Positions 27,178 to 35,981 of a stretch of DNA of 64,000 nucleotides are shown here, piece after piece. Under the pieces are notes generated by a model. The model saw only the letters and a program-made list of their open reading frames with translations. It searched no databases and was not told the DNA's origin. Origin of the DNA: Anaerolineae bacterium. GTDB taxonomy: Bacteria > Chloroflexota > Anaerolineae > Aggregatilineales > Phototrophicaceae. The translations under genes were made by a program, and so were the position numbers. The stretch lies in assembly GCA_022841825.1 (NCBI GenBank), contig JALHQT010000007.1, forward strand, positions 333,585 to 397,584. Reading direction: 5' to 3'. Within the stretch, counting starts at the first letter, position 1. Each line of letters opens with the position of its first letter.

Positions 27178-27190
27178 AGGGAGCGCGCCC

Positions 27191-27982
27191 ATGTCCCGCC
27201 CGAAAACCGCTCCGCTTGCCTGGCTGCTGTTCGGTATCGCCTTCGTCTACCTCCTCCTGCCGCTGGTCGCCATGCTGTGGGCGTCGCTGACGACCCCGCG
27301 CGGCGTCACAGCCGACGCTTATGTTGCCGTGTTCAGCACCCCCGGCTTTGCCGAGGCGCTGCTCTTTTCGGTGCGTTCGGGGCTAATCACGATTGTCATC
27401 ACGACGCTGCTGGTCGTCCCCACCGCCTACTGGGTGAACCTGCGGATGCCCCGCCTGCGCGCCGTCATGGAATTCTTCACGCTGGTTCCGCTCGTCATCC
27501 CGCCCATCCTGCTCACGTTTGGCTTAATCCGTTTCTTCAACGGCACGCCGCTCACCAACACCGGCGATGGCTTGTACGTGCTGCTGATTGGCGGATACGT
27601 GGTGATCTCGTTCCCATTCTTCTATCGCGCGATTGACGCCGGACTTCAGGCGATCAACCTGCGGGTGCTGACCGAAGCCGCGCAGAGCCTGGGAGCGGGA
27701 TGGACAACGATCCTGTTCAGGGTGATCTTTCCAAATATGCTTGTCGCCATCCTGAACGGCAGCTTCATTACGTTCGCCATTGTGCTGGGTGAGTTCACCA
27801 TCTCGTCACTGCTCTCGCAGCCTGCCTTCTCGCCCTACATGCTCGACCTGAGCTATCGGGAAGCAGACCAGGCGACCGCGCTTTCGATCATCAGCTTTGG
27901 CTTTACGTGGCTGATCATCGTCGTCATTTCGATTGTGGGGAGTCGGCGCGCGGGCGGCGCTCGCCAGATCATCTCGCGCTGA
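27191..27982 (+). CDS. ABC transporter permease (PotC-like)
   Basis: A 263-residue second permease with six membrane segments and the EAA loop VLTEAAQSLGAGWTTILFRVIFPNML. The ATG at 27191 follows GAGGGAGCG. It sits between the first permease and the ATPase, as in polyamine and iron importers. Confidence 0.9.
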   Translation: MSRPKTAPLAWLLFGIAFVYLLLPLVAMLWASLTTPRGVTADAYVAVFSTPGFAEALLFSVRSGLITIVITTLLVVPTAYWVNLRMPRLRAVMEFFTLVPLVIPPILLTFGLIRFFNGTPLTNTGDGLYVLLIGGYVVISFPFFYRAIDAGLQAINLRVLTEAAQSLGAGWTTILFRVIFPNMLVAILNGSFITFAIVLGEFTISSLLSQPAFSPYMLDLSYREADQATALSIISFGFTWLIIVVISIVGSRRAGGARQIISR

Positions 27983-28013
27983 ACATTCAGGTGCTGGGCA
28001 GGAGGCTTTAGCA

Positions 28014-29099
28014 GTGTCATTTTTAACGCTCTCGCATATTCATAAAGCATTTGGCACTGCGGTCGCCGTGCAATCGTTCGACCTGGGGATTGAGAAGGGC
28101 GAGTTCGTCGCCTTCCTGGGTCCCAGCGGCTGTGGCAAGACGACGGTGCTGCGCATGATCGCCGGGTTTGAACAGCCGACAACTGGAACGATCACCATCG
28201 ACAATGCCGATATCACGCGGGTGCCCGCCAACAAACGCAAAATCGGCATGGTGTTCCAGCAGTACGCGCTCTTCCCGAATATGACGGTGATCGAGAATAT
28301 CAGCTTTGGGCTGAAGATCGCCGGCGCGAGTCGTCAGGAGATGCACAGCCGCGCGACCGAGATGCTCCAGATCATCGGCATGCTGGAATTCGCCGGGCGT
28401 TACCCCAGCCAGCTTTCCGGCGGGCAGCAGCAGCGTGTTGCCTTGGCGCGCGCACTGGCGATTCGCCCGCAGGTGCTGCTGCTCGATGAGCCGCTCTCCG
28501 CGCTGGATGCGAAGATTCGCACTTCGCTGCGCCAGGAAATCCGCTCGATCCAGCGCCAGCTCGGCATCACCACCGTCTTTGTAACCCACGACCAGGAAGA
28601 AGCGCTCTCGATTGCCGACCGCATCGTCGTGATGAACAAGGGGAATATCGAGCAGGTGGGGTCGCCGCGCGACATCTACAACCAGCCGGGCACGCAATTC
28701 GTCGCCTCGTTTATCGGCACGCTCAATGTGATCAACGCCGCTGTCTCGGACGAGACAGCCGGGCATATCGCGCTGGATGGGCAGACGGTCAGGACAGCCG
28801 ATGCGCTCGGCGGTCTTGGGCAGCGGGTGGCGATTGCGCTGCGCCCCGAATCGATCGCGCTCAACCCCGAACCGAATGGCGGGAACAGCGTCACGGCAAC
28901 GGTGGACGAGATCTACTTCCTCGGTTCGGTCGTGCGCATCCGCACGCGCCTGCGCGAACAGTATCTGAATGTGGATACCTTCAACAGCCCTGGCTTTGTG
29001 CCGCCTGCGCGTGGCGAGGCAGTACAACTGGGTTTTGCGGAGAGCGCGGTCAAAGTTTTGCACGACCACGATACGACTCGCGGCTCGGCGCCTTCGTGA
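28014..29099 (+). CDS. ABC transporter ATP-binding protein (PotA-like)
   Basis: A 361-residue ATPase that powers the importer. It has Walker A GPSGCGKTTVLR, the signature LSGGQQQRVALARALA, Walker B VLLLDEPLSALD and the H-loop THDQEEA. The C-terminal 110 residues form the TOBE regulatory domain (VAIALRPESIALNP). The GTG start at 28014 is chosen because GGAGG precedes it by 9 bases. The operon ends with a palindromic repeat. Confidence 0.93.
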   Translation: MSFLTLSHIHKAFGTAVAVQSFDLGIEKGEFVAFLGPSGCGKTTVLRMIAGFEQPTTGTITIDNADITRVPANKRKIGMVFQQYALFPNMTVIENISFGLKIAGASRQEMHSRATEMLQIIGMLEFAGRYPSQLSGGQQQRVALARALAIRPQVLLLDEPLSALDAKIRTSLRQEIRSIQRQLGITTVFVTHDQEEALSIADRIVVMNKGNIEQVGSPRDIYNQPGTQFVASFIGTLNVINAAVSDETAGHIALDGQTVRTADALGGLGQRVAIALRPESIALNPEPNGGNSVTATVDEIYFLGSVVRIRTRLREQYLNVDTFNSPGFVPPARGEAVQLGFAESAVKVLHDHDTTRGSAPS

Positions 29100-29120
29100 T
29101 GCGTGTGTGGGCGGGGGGAT

Positions 29121-29150
29121 GTAGGCGGACGCCATAAATGGCGTCCCTAC
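29121..29150. repeat. palindromic repeat of the GTAGGG family between convergent genes
   Basis: GTAGGCGGACGCCA and TGGCGTCCCTAC flank TAAA, forming a stem interrupted near its base. It resembles 7953-7973 and 7989-8012. It lies between the importer ATPase and the exporter, which converge, so it may terminate transcription in both directions. Confidence 0.7.
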
Positions 29151-29160
29151 AGCCATCAGA

Positions 29161-30897
29161 TCACACCTCCAGCCCAATGTCATACAACCGCGCGTAAGCG
29201 CCGCCGCGCGACAGCAGCTCCGTGTGCGTCCCCTGCTCAACAATGCCCCCGTCGTGCAGCACGACGATGCGACCGACACTGCGCACGGTCGAAAGGCGGT
29301 GCGCGATGATCAGCGTCGTGCGGTTCAGCGCCAGCGCCTCCAGCGATTCCTGGATGGCGCGCTCGCTCTCGTTGTCCAGCGCGCTGGTCGCCTCGTCGAA
29401 GATCAGGATCGGCGGGTCTTTCAGGAAGACGCGGGCGATGCTCAGGCGCTGCTTCTGCCCGCCGGAGAGCTTGACGCCGCGCTGCCCGATGTCCGTCTCG
29501 TAGCCATGCGGCAGCGCCATGATGAAGTCGTGGGCGTTGGCGCGCTTCGCCGCCGCGATGATCTCGTCCATCGCCGCGTCGCCTCTGCCGTAGCGAATGT
29601 TTTCGGCGACCGTCCCGGCGAACAGATAGACCTCCTGCTGTACGATGCCGATGCTCCCGCGCAGTGAGCGCAGCGTCACATCGCGGATATCGCGCCCGTC
29701 GATGCGGATCGCCCCGCTGTTCACCTCGTAGAAGCGTGGGATGAGCGAGAGCAGCGTCGTCTTGCCAACGCCGGACATGCCGACGAACGCCACAGTTTCG
29801 CCCGCCCGAATGTCGAGCGAAATATCCTTCAGCACCTGCGCGCCATCATCGCGGTAGGCGAAGCTCACCCGGTCGAACGCGATATCGCCGCGCACGACTG
29901 GCAGATCGACCGCGTGCGGCGCGTCTTCGATCTCCGGCATGATCGCCATCATGTCGCGGAAGCGGTTGAAGCCGGTACTGCCTTCCTGATAAAGGCGCGA
30001 GAGGTTCATGAACTTCTGGATGGGGTCGATCAGGATGCCCGCGAAGAGCAGATACGTCACCAGCTCGGCGGGCGTGAGGGTGGCGTCCACGATGGCGATG
30101 CCGCCGAAGACGATCACCGCCAGCGTGAGAAGCTGGGTGAAGGCGTTCATGCCGCCGTAGAAGTAGGCATCGCTGCGGTATTCATCCCAGCGGCTTTGCA
30201 CGAAGCGGCGGTTTGCCTCGGCGAATTTCTTGCGTTCGACCGCTTCGCTGGCGAATGACTTGACGACGCGGATGCCGGAGAGTGACTCCTCGACCTGCGC
30301 GTTGACTTCGCTGATGCGCTCGCTGCTGCGACGCAGCGCGACACGCACCCGCGCATTAAAGTACACGGCATAGAACGCCATGATCGGCAGGAAGATGAAG
30401 ACGACCAGCGTCAGCGGGATGTTGATCGTCAGCAGAATGACGAACGCCCCGACGAACTTGAGCAGCGCGATGATCGCCTCTTCCGGTCCGTGATGCGCCA
30501 GCTCGGAGATGGCGAACAGGTCATGCGTCAGTCGCGCCATCAGCGCGCCGGTCTTCTGCTCGTCGTAAAAGCGAAACGAGAGCGCCTGATAATGCGCGAA
30601 CAGCTCTTCGCGCATGTCGCTTTCGATCAACGCGCCCATGCGATGCCCATGCGCATCGACGAAGGTGTTGGCGAGCGTCTGCACGGCGACCAGCGCGACC
30701 ATCAGCACGCCGATGGTGTAGACCTGCGCGAGCGCATCCGGCGCGTCCGCCGCCAGGACACCCTGGGTGAGTCTGCCCGCCAGCAGCGGCAGCGCGAGCG
30801 AGATGGCGGCGACGACGAAGGCGCAGGCGACATCGGCGATGAAGAGCGGGAGATAGGGTTTGTAGTACGAGAAGAACTTGCGAGTACGAGCGGACAA
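29161..30897 (-). CDS. ABC exporter, fused membrane and ATPase domains (MsbA-like)
   Basis: A 578-residue half-transporter with six membrane segments in the first 310 residues and a full ATPase: Walker A GMSGVGKTTLLS, signature LSGGQKQRLSIARVF, Walker B ILIFDEATSALD and the H-loop AHRLSTV. All catalytic residues are present, so it probably works as a homodimer exporting lipid or drug. I chose the TTG at 30897 because GAGGAG lies 7 bases upstream and this gives a normal length. A promoter about 300 bases upstream implies a long leader. Confidence 0.85.
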   Translation of the reverse strand: MSARTRKFFSYYKPYLPLFIADVACAFVVAAISLALPLLAGRLTQGVLAADAPDALAQVYTIGVLMVALVAVQTLANTFVDAHGHRMGALIESDMREELFAHYQALSFRFYDEQKTGALMARLTHDLFAISELAHHGPEEAIIALLKFVGAFVILLTINIPLTLVVFIFLPIMAFYAVYFNARVRVALRRSSERISEVNAQVEESLSGIRVVKSFASEAVERKKFAEANRRFVQSRWDEYRSDAYFYGGMNAFTQLLTLAVIVFGGIAIVDATLTPAELVTYLLFAGILIDPIQKFMNLSRLYQEGSTGFNRFRDMMAIMPEIEDAPHAVDLPVVRGDIAFDRVSFAYRDDGAQVLKDISLDIRAGETVAFVGMSGVGKTTLLSLIPRFYEVNSGAIRIDGRDIRDVTLRSLRGSIGIVQQEVYLFAGTVAENIRYGRGDAAMDEIIAAAKRANAHDFIMALPHGYETDIGQRGVKLSGGQKQRLSIARVFLKDPPILIFDEATSALDNESERAIQESLEALALNRTTLIIAHRLSTVRSVGRIVVLHDGGIVEQGTHTELLSRGGAYARLYDIGLEV

Positions 30898-31205
30898 GAG
30901 GGGACTCCTCAACAACACACAGCAGCATGACGACAGATGCGAACACAAGCCGCGCTCGTGTGTGCAGTGCGTGGTGCGACGTGCGAACGAACCGAATTCA
31001 GGTCGTTTGCACAGCACGCGCGCAAAGATGCACGGCGGCTTGCGACTCAATCGTTGGGAGTTGTGGCGCGGCTGGGGGTGCTGAGACGGAGGCTCGCGAA
31101 GAGACCTACATGCAGACGACCGACGTGCCAGTTCCCGGAAGTTGTGTGATGAAGATGTTCATGATGAATATCCCTCCTTATGGCACTCAATCGACGATAG
31201 GCAAC
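30898..31205 (-). other. long untranslated leader of the ABC exporter gene
   Basis: About 300 bases separate the promoter from the start codon. They contain one short open frame with a strong ribosome-binding site (31106-31162) and G/C-rich stretches, such as CGTGCTGTGCA and TGCACACACG, that could pair. This could be an attenuator, but no intrinsic terminator was seen inside it. Confidence 0.35.
31106..31162 (-). CDS. putative leader peptide upstream of the ABC exporter
   Basis: Eighteen codons, MNIFITQLPGTGTSVVCM, preceded by AAGGAGG at 31173-31179, 10 bases before the ATG. It lies in the exporter leader about 210 bases upstream of the start codon. Short peptides in such leaders often sense antibiotic-stalled ribosomes and control drug exporters or resistance genes. 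I do not recognise this one, and coding is supported only by the ribosome-binding site and position. Confidence 0.35.
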   Translation of the reverse strand: MNIFITQLPGTGTSVVCM

Positions 31206-31235
31206 ATTGTAAGGGAGGGTTACCAGGCGTGGCAA
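31206..31235 (-). promoter_or_regulatory. putative sigma-70 promoter of the ABC exporter
   Basis: On the minus strand TTGCCA (31230-31235) and TACAAT (31206-31211) are 18 bases apart. The promoter sits just after the stop of the upstream PhnB-like gene and would start transcription near 31198. Confidence 0.5.
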
Positions 31236-31238
31236 GTC

Positions 31239-32147
31239 TCAAACAGTCTTATCAACGACCGCCACGCCTCCATACGCCTCGCGAAGCTTCGCGAGGTCGA
31301 GCTTCTTCATCGGCAGAAACGCCTGGGTGACGCGGGCGATCTTTTCCGGATCGCCGCTCGTCATCATCTCGTTCATCTCTTTGGGCACGATCTGCCACGA
31401 GACGCCGTACTTGTCCTTCAGCCAGCCGCAGGCTTCCGCCTCCGGCACGGCAGACAGCGCAGCCCAGTAGCGGTCGATCTCCGCCTGGTCGTCGCAGTGA
31501 ACGACCAGCGAGATCGCTTCCGTGAACGTGAAGTCGTGCATCTGCGCGCTGTCCATCGCGGCGAAGGACTGCCCCGCCAGCGTGAAATCGCCATGCATGA
31601 TCGTGCCTTCGGTCTCCGGTGCGTCGTCCGCGCCGTAACGCGCCATCTCGCCCAGCTTCGAATTCGGGAAAAGCGAGGTGTAGAAACGCATCGCCTCCTC
31701 CGACTTGCCGCAGACGCCGCCGACAAACATCAGCACCGGCATGAGCGGCTGCGCATTCGTCGCGCCGAAATAGCCGATCTGCCAGGAGACGCCGTAACGA
31801 TCCAGCAGCCAGGCGTAGCGCTCGCTGAAGGGGTACTCACTCAGCGGCATCAGCGCCATGCCGCCGTCGATCAGCTCGCCATGTAGGCGGTCCACCTCGG
31901 CTGCGCTGTCGGTGGTGATCATGAACGAGATGGCAGGCGTGAACTTGAACATCGGTCCCGCGCTGAAAAGCGTGAACTCCTGTCCCATCAGCTCGACCAC
32001 CAGCGTTTCGACGCTGCCAGAGGGTGTGTCTTCGAGCGTGGTGCTGTGCTTGATGCGCGAATTGGGGAAGATGCGGGTGTAAAGCTGGGCGGCTTCGCGC
32101 GCCTGGGTATCGAACCAGAGATGTGGGGTGATTTTCTGCTGGGTCAT
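31239..32147 (-). CDS. PhnB/VOC-superfamily protein, two-domain
   Basis: A 302-residue protein with two copies of the PhnB-like glyoxalase/VOC fold (about residues 1-140 and 155-290). Each begins with the family pattern LWFDTQAREAAQLYTRIFPNS or a variant. The second contains FVGGVCGKSEEAMRFYTSLFPNSKLGE and GVSWQIVPKEMNEM. The reaction is unknown; the name 3-demethylubiquinone methyltransferase often given to this family is unproven. It overlaps the upstream single-domain homologue by 4 bases (ATGA). Confidence 0.85.
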   Translation of the reverse strand: MTQQKITPHLWFDTQAREAAQLYTRIFPNSRIKHSTTLEDTPSGSVETLVVELMGQEFTLFSAGPMFKFTPAISFMITTDSAAEVDRLHGELIDGGMALMPLSEYPFSERYAWLLDRYGVSWQIGYFGATNAQPLMPVLMFVGGVCGKSEEAMRFYTSLFPNSKLGEMARYGADDAPETEGTIMHGDFTLAGQSFAAMDSAQMHDFTFTEAISLVVHCDDQAEIDRYWAALSAVPEAEACGWLKDKYGVSWQIVPKEMNEMMTSGDPEKIARVTQAFLPMKKLDLAKLREAYGGVAVVDKTV

Positions 32148-32581
32148 GATTTCTCCGTGCAGTTGAACATCCAGTGGATGCCGAACTTGTCGGTGAGCGT
32201 CCCATAGGTGTCGCCCCAGAACATCTGCTGAAGCGGCATACCCACCTCGCCACCCTGCGCCAGGGCATTGAAGAGGCGTTCGGTTTCGGCAAGCGTGTCG
32301 GGTTCGAGGTTGAGGTTGACGTTGTTGCCCATCTTCAGCGTGTGCCCCATCGACTCCATCATGTCGGTGCCCATCAGGACGTGCCCGCCCGTGATGGGCA
32401 GCGCGACATGCAGGACGAGGTTCTTCTCATGCTCGCTCAGCGGCGGCTGTCCCGGCATCGCTGGCGCGCTGCCCATGCGGTCGATGGGTGCGAGAAACTC
32501 GGTGCCGAAGACCGACCTGTAGAAGTTAAACGCTGCCTCGGTATTGCCCATGAAATTGAGATATGTGCTCGTACGCGCCAT
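32144..32581 (-). CDS. PhnB/VOC-superfamily protein, single-domain
   Basis: A 145-residue VOC-fold protein of the PhnB type (TYLNFMGNTEAAFNFYRSVFGTEF, ending DKFGIHWMFNCTEKS). Function is unknown. It is the first gene of a two-gene unit; its stop overlaps the ATG of the two-domain homologue by 4 bases, so the proteins are probably made together. Confidence 0.87.
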   Translation of the reverse strand: MARTSTYLNFMGNTEAAFNFYRSVFGTEFLAPIDRMGSAPAMPGQPPLSEHEKNLVLHVALPITGGHVLMGTDMMESMGHTLKMGNNVNLNLEPDTLAETERLFNALAQGGEVGMPLQQMFWGDTYGTLTDKFGIHWMFNCTEKS

Positions 32582-32670
32582 CTGCCCTCTCCCTGTGTAA
32601 GTAGTGGCACATGCGTTCTATTTTAGCACATATTTGCTAGAACACAGCATTAGAAAACAGCGCCACCTCC

Positions 32671-34845
32671 CTACTTCCCCGCCACCTCCCGCTCACGCAG
32701 ATTGGCCTCGATCTCCGCGCGCGTGCGCCATGCCTCGCGCATCTCGCTCGCCGCGAACAGCGCGAGCTGGTCGCCGACGTGCGGCGAGCCGGGCTGCGTG
32801 GCGTTGCCATACGTCAGCAGCACGCGCGCCTGGGGCGGCGCATCGGCATTGAAGGCGATCACCGCGATGTAGCTCTCGCCCTGCGTGACGCGGAAGCGCA
32901 AGTCCTCATCCTGCGCAAACGTCAGCGTGCGGAAGGTGCCGAGCGGGTCATCGCCGCCGCTGGCGGGCAGGTCGTATTCGCCGACGCGCATCCGGAAGGC
33001 GTCGCCATACGCCATATCGATGCCGCCGCCGAGCGCGCGCAGCAGCTCCAACTGGCGCGCCACATCGCCCAAGCCTGCTGCCGCCCCCGCCGGATCAGCC
33101 AAGCCGCGCGGCGTATTGAACGGGTCGCTCGGATCGAACGGCACCGCCAGCGCTGCCAGCCCCAACGGGCGCAGATAACCCGCCGCCCACGCTGCGAACA
33201 GCACCCCGCCCACGCTGTCCGCATCCGTCGTGCCGTCCCACGCGCGCAGCACCTCGGCGGATCGGCGGGTCAGCTCGTCGTCGCTCGCCGCCGCCGCCGC
33301 GATCAGGTCGTCCAGCACCCAGCGCGCCAGCTCGACCTCGGTCGTCTGCTTCAGTTCGATCAACTGCTCAAACGTGACATCGTCGTTCTCATACAGCAGA
33401 CGCAGGCTCTGCGACGGGCGGGGCCAGGTGAAGGGCGGCGGAGACATATAGGGCGGATAATCCGCTGGATCGAGTACCCAGGGATAGGTCGTCGTCCAGG
33501 GCGCTTCGTTGGCGTTTTGCAGCCAGCCGGTCGGCGGGTTGATGACTTTGGGCAGGTCTTCGTAGGGGTGATAGTCCGTCCAGATATATGCCGAGTCGGC
33601 GCCGGGGATCAGGCTGGGGCAGCAGTCATCGACGGGCGTCGTGCCGTTCCAGAACGCCCAATCGCCCCGGTCGCGGATCGGCACCTGCGCGTTGAAGAGG
33701 TGCATGATGTTGCCCGCGCGGTCGGCGTACATGACGGTGAACATCGGGATGCGCACCGGGCGCAGCGCATCCTCGAATTCCGCCAGCGTGCGCGCCTGCC
33801 CCATCTCCCACCACTGCTCGGCAGCTTCCCAGCAGCGCTCGCAGACGACGCGGATCGCCAGCGCCGCGCCATCGTCGCGCTCGGCGACGACAGGTCCATG
33901 CACGGTCGAACGCGCGGTCAACGTCTCCTCGCGCAGCGTCCCGTCGTCGCCTCGCACGCGAATCGTCACCTCGCGCGTCTCGTATTCGCGCTCCTCGCCG
34001 TCGAGCAGATAGCCGCCGTTCGCGCCGGGGACGAGGCGGTAGAGGTCGTAGCCGTCGCGCGTGTTGTTGGTGTGCGCCCAGCCCAGATACGGGTTGAAGG
34101 CGATGCCGAGCACGGGCGTGCCGACCAGCGCCGCGCCGTACAGATCGAGATCCGGCGTGACGAAATGCGCCTCCATCCACAAGCCGAGATCGCTCCACGG
34201 CTGATGCGGGTTGGCGACCAGCATCGCGCGCCCATCCGCCGTGCGTGACGGCGCGAGCGCCCAGGCGTTCGACCCGCCGATGGGTTCCGGCTCCGCTTGC
34301 GTAACATCTTCCAGCCGCCCATCCTGCCAGCGGACCGCGGCGCGCAAGCCCTGCCGCGCCATGAAGACGTAGCGCATCACGCGCACGCCATGCGCCAGCA
34401 CATCTTCGCCCGTGACGGGCAGCACGACCTCGCGCTCGTCGGCGATCTGGTCGCGGTGCGCCTCGGCATACGCGGTGAAGCCGCGCGCGAAGGCGGTCAC
34501 GTTGGCGCGGAACTCGTCGTCGAGCGCCGCATAGCCCGCTGCGCCCTGGGCGGGCACGTCGAGCGTGTGCATCAGGCGGTCGTTTTCGAGGAAGTCTTCG
34601 CCCCAGTATTCAGCCCCTCGCCCGCGCGCCTCGCCGTACAGCTTGAGGATCAGGTCGCCGTGATTGCGCGCCTGCGCCCAGCCGAAGCCGTAGAAGAGCG
34701 CCTCGTCCGTCTCCGCGTAGATGTGCGGCACGCCCCAGGTATCCCACAGGATTTCGGGCGATAGGTCTTGTGCGGCAGCGGGGGCAGCGAGGAGCAGGGT
34801 GAGCAGGAGCAGCAGAATGATGAACACGGGCAGGTGGCGGGGCAT
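32671..34845 (-). CDS. penicillin acylase family hydrolase (Ntn amidohydrolase)
   Basis: A 724-residue exported protein with signal peptide MPRHLPVFIILLLLLTLLLAAPAAA. It is an N-terminal nucleophile hydrolase. The alpha chain begins ILWDTWGVPHIYA. The self-cleavage site is GGSNAWAL, giving Ser192 as the new N-terminal nucleophile, and ANPHQPW follows. The family deacylates beta-lactams and acyl-homoserine lactones, so quorum quenching or antibiotic turnover is possible. The ATG follows GAGGACTCCTC, and a TATAAT-like ATTATATAAT lies at about 34884-34893. Confidence 0.9.
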   Translation of the reverse strand: MPRHLPVFIILLLLLTLLLAAPAAAQDLSPEILWDTWGVPHIYAETDEALFYGFGWAQARNHGDLILKLYGEARGRGAEYWGEDFLENDRLMHTLDVPAQGAAGYAALDDEFRANVTAFARGFTAYAEAHRDQIADEREVVLPVTGEDVLAHGVRVMRYVFMARQGLRAAVRWQDGRLEDVTQAEPEPIGGSNAWALAPSRTADGRAMLVANPHQPWSDLGLWMEAHFVTPDLDLYGAALVGTPVLGIAFNPYLGWAHTNNTRDGYDLYRLVPGANGGYLLDGEEREYETREVTIRVRGDDGTLREETLTARSTVHGPVVAERDDGAALAIRVVCERCWEAAEQWWEMGQARTLAEFEDALRPVRIPMFTVMYADRAGNIMHLFNAQVPIRDRGDWAFWNGTTPVDDCCPSLIPGADSAYIWTDYHPYEDLPKVINPPTGWLQNANEAPWTTTYPWVLDPADYPPYMSPPPFTWPRPSQSLRLLYENDDVTFEQLIELKQTTEVELARWVLDDLIAAAAASDDELTRRSAEVLRAWDGTTDADSVGGVLFAAWAAGYLRPLGLAALAVPFDPSDPFNTPRGLADPAGAAAGLGDVARQLELLRALGGGIDMAYGDAFRMRVGEYDLPASGGDDPLGTFRTLTFAQDEDLRFRVTQGESYIAVIAFNADAPPQARVLLTYGNATQPGSPHVGDQLALFAASEMREAWRTRAEIEANLREREVAGK

Positions 34846-35397
34846 GAGGAGTCCTCAGGAACTAATGATGCGAGCGTCTCTCCATTATATAATGGTCGAT
34901 GAGATGAAGCTGCGGAGGCGGGCATGTTCACAATGATCCGTGCCGATGGCTGAAGCCAATCGGCTACAGAATGGATCAAGCGCACTAAAGGCACTGACCG
35001 CATTCGAGATCTGTCCTCAGTCCCTTCAGCGGTCTTGATCTCCATAACCGGCGCGCTTAAACCCAATACGGTAGGGTTAAGGACTGTCGCCCTCACCGCT
35101 CGCCTGCCCGCCTGCGCCTCATGCAATGTTGCGTTTCGCCCTCACCCCCAACCCGTCTCCGCTCCGCATCCGGCGTCCCGAACGGCGAGTACGCCTGGGA
35201 GAGGGGCATTGAGATCGCCACGCCTGGCGACTCTTCTGGCTCCCCTCTCCTAACCGCGCGTGGAGGTTGCCGCTTGCAGACTCTTGGTGCGCGGCGGTCG
35301 GGAGAGGGGCTGGGGGTGAGGGCTTATCCCTACTGTATTGGCGCTTAAACTGTCGGCGGCGGTAAATGCGTAAGCGGTTAGTCCTCATCGTAAGTTA
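34846..35397. other. 552-base intergenic region without a convincing gene
   Basis: The left end holds the probable promoter of the penicillin-acylase gene. The right part is mostly one GGGGGTGAGG-family repeat (35139-35321). Between them are short frames without ribosome-binding sites. I see nothing else in it. Confidence 0.5.
35139..35321. repeat. long member of the CCTCACCCCC...GGGGGTGAGG repeat family
   Basis: The ends CCCTCACCCCC and GGGGGTGAGGG are inverted repeats about 180 bases apart. Inner inverted matches include CGTCTCCGCTCC with GGAGAGGGG. Members between genes at 42.8 and 50.3 kb share the ends but differ inside. Confidence 0.7.
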
Positions 35398-35877
35398 TCA
35401 TGACCTCAGCCATCCTCGAATCTCGTCATTCATCAACGTCTTGAGTCGAAGTATCATGTAAAGGCGCACGCTTACCGTAACAACAAATATCCCCAAGAAC
35501 ACCACAAATGCTGTTCTATCGTTTCTACCCATAATCATTGAGGTGAAAAGGAATCCGAAGATCGGCCATAGATACTTGGTCGGCACACCGGTAAATGATG
35601 TCAGATGGCAACTTGTGGCGTTTATGGGCTGGACACTCCCGACGTACCAGCAGTCAATGAAGAACTTTCTTGCCTGGAATGAAAATTGGAATGCGCCATC
35701 CGGGGCTTCTTGAAGCTGATCAGGCGTGAAGTACGATGGTAGAGACATCTTTCCACTTCTATGGCGCTTGATGATGTCGCACAGATCGTCTGCGGACAGC
35801 GCAGGCGTAAGCTGGCTTGTCGTCCGCATCCAGAGTGTTGGGACGGACAGGGAGTTCGAGATTTCGGATGGTTGCAT
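35398..35877 (-). CDS. hypothetical membrane protein
   Basis: A 159-residue protein. The ATG follows AGGAAA by about 9 bases. The N-terminal half is soluble. Two hydrophobic segments close together near residues 105-145 (WPIFGFLFTSMIM, FVVFLGIFVVTVSVRLYMIL) suggest a membrane hairpin. It has some look of the YcxB-like C-terminal domain, but I cannot assign it. Base composition is less GC-rich than its neighbours, which may indicate recent acquisition. It is divergent from the antiporter gene. Confidence 0.6.
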   Translation of the reverse strand: MQPSEISNSLSVPTLWMRTTSQLTPALSADDLCDIIKRHRSGKMSLPSYFTPDQLQEAPDGAFQFSFQARKFFIDCWYVGSVQPINATSCHLTSFTGVPTKYLWPIFGFLFTSMIMGRNDRTAFVVFLGIFVVTVSVRLYMILRLKTLMNDEIRGWLRS

Positions 35878-35981
35878 CAGACACGTTTCCTAACAGCCGT
35901 ACATGCGCGCGAATCTAGCGCACCCCGCCCCGCCGCGCTATCGTTATGCGCCTCAAATAATGCTACGAGTCACGCCGCCTT

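Noticed and set aside
32144..32581. Annotation as 3-demethylubiquinone methyltransferase
   Set aside because: The PhnB/VOC family is often given this name, but no methyltransferase motif is present.
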